DNA of 64,000 nt, taken from contig NZ_JAPFGB010000003.1 of the NCBI RefSeq assembly GCF_026241095.1, positions 186,001 to 250,000 on the forward strand. The letters are read 5' to 3'. Position 1 is the stretch's first letter. Every line of letters begins with the position of its first letter. The position numbers and the translations under genes were made by a program. Origin of the DNA: Saccharopolyspora sp. NFXS83. GTDB taxonomy: Bacteria > Actinomycetota > Actinomycetes > Mycobacteriales > Pseudonocardiaceae. The notes under the pieces are model-generated. The model was not told the DNA's origin, ran no database searches, and worked only from the letters and a program-made list of their open reading frames with translations. Below, piece by piece: positions 62,048-64,000 of the stretch.

Positions 62048-62483
62048 ACACGACGCGGTCGAGCGAGGGGCCGTCGTAGTCCGGGACCGGGTCGGAGTCG
62101 GCGAACCCCACCGCTCGGTGGAACGCGATCGACGTGGCGTTCTGCGGTGAGGTGATCGCCTTGACCTCGGTCCGGCCGTCGTCGCGCGCCATCGCGAAGA
62201 ACCGCTCGTACAGGTCGCGGGCCAGCCCGGAACGCCGCCACTCCGGTGCGACGCCGGTGAAGTGGATGTAGGCCACCGCGGGGTCGGACGGCGACAGGAA
62301 GCCGATGACGAATCCCGCCATCGTGCCGCCCGCCTCGGCGATCAGGCTGGTGGAGCCGAAGTGGTCGACGAAGACCCTGGTCAGGTCCCGCGAGGCGGGG
62401 CGTCCCCACCAGTCGTCGACCACGCCCACGATCACGTCGTAGTCCTGCGGGACCGCGCTCCGAACGGTGATGTCGTCGAGCAT
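62031..62483 (-). CDS. GNAT-family N-acetyltransferase
   Basis: 150 residues with a full GNAT fold: 'ITVRSAVPQDYDVIVGVVDD', 'VAYIHFTGVAPEWRRSGLARDLYERFF' (motif A with RxxGxA, about 72-98) and 'NATSIAFHRAVGF'. ATG at 62483 chosen; the ORF is open to 62831 but the extra part is the antisense of glpD. Acceptor unknown. Confidence 0.85.
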   Translation of the reverse strand: MLDDITVRSAVPQDYDVIVGVVDDWWGRPASRDLTRVFVDHFGSTSLIAEAGGTMAGFVIGFLSPSDPAVAYIHFTGVAPEWRRSGLARDLYERFFAMARDDGRTEVKAITSPQNATSIAFHRAVGFADSDPVPDYDGPSLDRVVFTREL

Positions 62484-62577
62484 GCCGTCAAAGCCACCCT
62501 TCGCTCCGGCGGACCGAGCATGGTCACTGCAAGATCGAGAGACATCCCAGCATGCCAGAACCGGTCCGCGATGCCGG

Positions 62578-64000
62578 TCAGCCCGCGCGCAGCGCCTCCT
62601 CGGCGGCGTCCGTGGCGCGGTCGCGGTCGGCGGCGACCAGGCCGAGGCGGGTGCGCCGGTCGAGCAGGTCGGACACGTCGAGCGCGCCCTCGTGCCGCAC
62701 CGCGAAGCGGAGCTCGGCCGAGGTGACGTCCACGCCGTCGATCGGTTCCAGGAGCCGCCGATCGCCGTCGGCCGCCGCGACCACGGACGCCGCTTCCGTC
62801 CCGTAGCGGGAGACCAGGCGGCTCGGAGCATCCACCGCGGACAGCTTCGCGGGGTTCGCGGCTCCGGCCAAGGGCAGGGCCTTCGTGCGGCACGGCCGAT
62901 CGGTCAGCGCGGTGGCGTCCACGGCGTCCTGCGCCATCTTGCGGTAGGTCGTCAGCTTCCCGCCCACGACGCTGATCACGCCGTTGTCACCGGTGAGCAC
63001 CGCGTGCTCGCGCGAGAGGTCCGAGCTCTGCCCGTCGCCGCCGTCGAGCAGCGGGCGCAGGCCGGAGTACGTGCCGAGCACGTCGTCCTCGCGGATCGGC
63101 CGCGCCAGCACGGTGTTGACCGTCTTCAGCAGGAAGGTGATCTCTTCAGCGGAGGCCGTCGGCACGTCGGGGACCGGGCCGTCCTGCTCCTCGTCGGTGA
63201 GTCCGATGTAGACCCGGCCGTGCCCGGCGGGCAATGCGAACACGAACCTGTTGGTGGTGCCGGGAATCGGCACCGTCAGCCCCGCGTCGAGCCCGCCGAA
63301 CACCGCGTCGGAGACGACCAGGTGGGTGCCCCGGCTCGGCCGCAGGCGCAGTCCGGGCGCCACCTCGCCTGCCCAGACCCCGGCCGCGTTGATCACCTTC
63401 CGGGCGCGGACGTCGACCGCCTCGCCGGTGAGCCGGTCCCGCAGCACGGCGCCGTCGCCGGTGACCTGCTCGGCCGCGCAGCGGGTCAGGATCCGCGCTC
63501 CGTGCCCCGCCGCGGTCCGCGCGATCCCGACCACCAGCCGCGCGTCGTCGACGAGCTGGCCGTCCCAGGACAGCAGTCCGCCGCGCAGCCGGTCCTGCCG
63601 GACGGTGGGGACCATCCGCCGCGTCTCGACGCGGGAGATCCGGCGCGGCGCGGCCAGCACCGATCCGGGGGTCCCGGAGCCGCGGCGCAGCAGGTCGCCC
63701 GCGACGAATCCGGCGGCCACCAGCGCCGCCTGCTTCGCCCCGACCCCCGAGACCAGCGGCACCAGCTGGGGGAGCGGGCGGACCAGGTGCGGCGCGGTGC
63801 GCTCCATCAGGATCCGGCGTTCGACGGCGCTCTCGTAGGCGATCCCGACGTTGCCGGAGGCCAGGTAGCGCAGTCCGCCGTGCACCAGCTTCGAGCTCCA
63901 CCGGCTGGTGCCGAAGGCCAGGTCGTGCTTCTCGGCCAGCACCACGCTCAGTCCGCGCGACGCCGCGTCCAGCGCGACGCCCGCGCCGGTCACGCCGCCG
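62578..64000 (-). CDS. glpD: Glycerol-3-phosphate dehydrogenase, FAD-dependent (partial, start outside window)
   Basis: About 474 residues visible; the protein's beginning, including the first FAD glycines, lies past the window edge ('GGVTGAGVALDAASRGLSV' is the first readable part). Motifs: 'SSKLVHGGLRYLASGN', 'VINAAGVWAGEVA', 'GTHLVVSD', 'VYIGLTDEEQDGP', 'GLRPLL' and 'VVGGKLTTYRKMAQDA', all GlpD. Oxidises glycerol-3-phosphate to DHAP at the membrane, feeding the respiratory chain. C-terminal domain appears complete (DAO_C). Confidence 0.92.
   Translation of the reverse strand, partial: GGVTGAGVALDAASRGLSVVLAEKHDLAFGTSRWSSKLVHGGLRYLASGNVGIAYESAVERRILMERTAPHLVRPLPQLVPLVSGVGAKQAALVAAGFVAGDLLRRGSGTPGSVLAAPRRISRVETRRMVPTVRQDRLRGGLLSWDGQLVDDARLVVGIARTAAGHGARILTRCAAEQVTGDGAVLRDRLTGEAVDVRARKVINAAGVWAGEVAPGLRLRPSRGTHLVVSDAVFGGLDAGLTVPIPGTTNRFVFALPAGHGRVYIGLTDEEQDGPVPDVPTASAEEITFLLKTVNTVLARPIREDDVLGTYSGLRPLLDGGDGQSSDLSREHAVLTGDNGVISVVGGKLTTYRKMAQDAVDATALTDRPCRTKALPLAGAANPAKLSAVDAPSRLVSRYGTEAASVVAAADGDRRLLEPIDGVDVTSAELRFAVRHEGALDVSDLLDRRTRLGLVAADRDRATDAAEEALRAG

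Noticed and set aside
62031-62831. A 266-residue N-terminally extended acetyltransferase
   Set aside because: The first 116 residues are an alternate-frame reading of the same-strand glpD gene; the GNAT domain begins at the ATG at 62483.
1-64000. CRISPR array, tRNA or rRNA genes, insertion sequences
   Set aside because: No regularly spaced repeats, cloverleaf, rRNA core or transposase signature was seen. The dispersed structured repeat is intergenic and not array-like.

Overview
The window is GC-rich (about 72%) chromosomal DNA from a filamentous actinomycete. GTG starts and overlapping stop/start pairs are common, regulators belong to LacI, GntR, TetR, PadR, MarR and AraC families, and a polycyclic tetramate macrolactam (PTM) type PKS-NRPS is present. 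Overall style suggests Pseudonocardiaceae (for example Saccharopolyspora-like), but no rRNA or marker gene fixes the taxon. I see no tRNA, rRNA, CRISPR array or insertion sequence.

Layout. 0-5 kb: small regulator/enzyme pairs (GNAT, PadR + SnoaL-like, AraC), a CPBP protease gene broken by a stop and a frameshift, and a flavin monooxygenase. 5-8.6 kb: cobalamin riboswitch followed by a btuC-btuD-btuF type ABC importer. 8.6-10 kb: amidohydrolase divergent from a MarR regulator. 10-13.2 kb: a visibly lower-GC island with two co-directional genes, a DUF2075-type nuclease/helicase (frameshifted inside an 8-bp tandem repeat) and an EVE/PUA-like + PD-(D/E)xK nuclease; this looks like an accessory defence module. 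13.2-15 kb: alpha/beta hydrolase divergent from TetR. 15-17 kb: secreted PL11 rhamnogalacturonan lyase. 17.3-21 kb: lutABC L-lactate oxidation genes and their GntR/FadR-type regulator. 21-36.8 kb: PTM cluster (iterative PKS-NRPS with an ornithine-like adenylation code, two phytoene-desaturase-like flavoproteins, an MDR reductase, and a convergent P450). 37-43.8 kb: L-rhamnose catabolism (rhaB, aldolase/lactaldehyde dehydrogenase fusion, rhaI, rhaM, MFS porter). 44-46.3 kb: DinB-like, PPOX-like and a cutinase/PET-hydrolase-like polyesterase. 46.6-52.2 kb: a sugar operon (FGGY kinase, LacD-like aldolase, sugar porter, P-loop kinase, LacI). 52.2-53.5 kb: an orphan lower-GC gene. 53.7-62 kb: an uncharacterised catabolic locus (Gfo/Idh/MocA, DUF993, TIM-barrel isomerase, LacI, MHS transporter, second Gfo/Idh/MocA, DUF6807). 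62-64 kb: GNAT and the start-less end of glpD.

Functional logic. Rhamnogalacturonan cleavage, rhamnose uptake, isomerisation, phosphorylation, cleavage to DHAP + L-lactaldehyde, oxidation to L-lactate and lactate oxidation by LutABC form a nearly complete plant-polysaccharide-to-pyruvate route within 27 kb. One LacI-type operator (core close to GGTAAGCGCTTTCC) occurs upstream of the PL11 lyase at 17 kb and of three promoters at 57-60 kb, so these distant genes probably form one regulon.

Most unusual observations: a four-copy intergenic repeat of about 150 bp whose stem arms change sequence in a compensated way (a likely structured nucleic acid); the frameshifting 8-bp repeat in the DUF2075 gene next to the sensor nuclease; and a TTA codon at position 23 of the PTM synthase.
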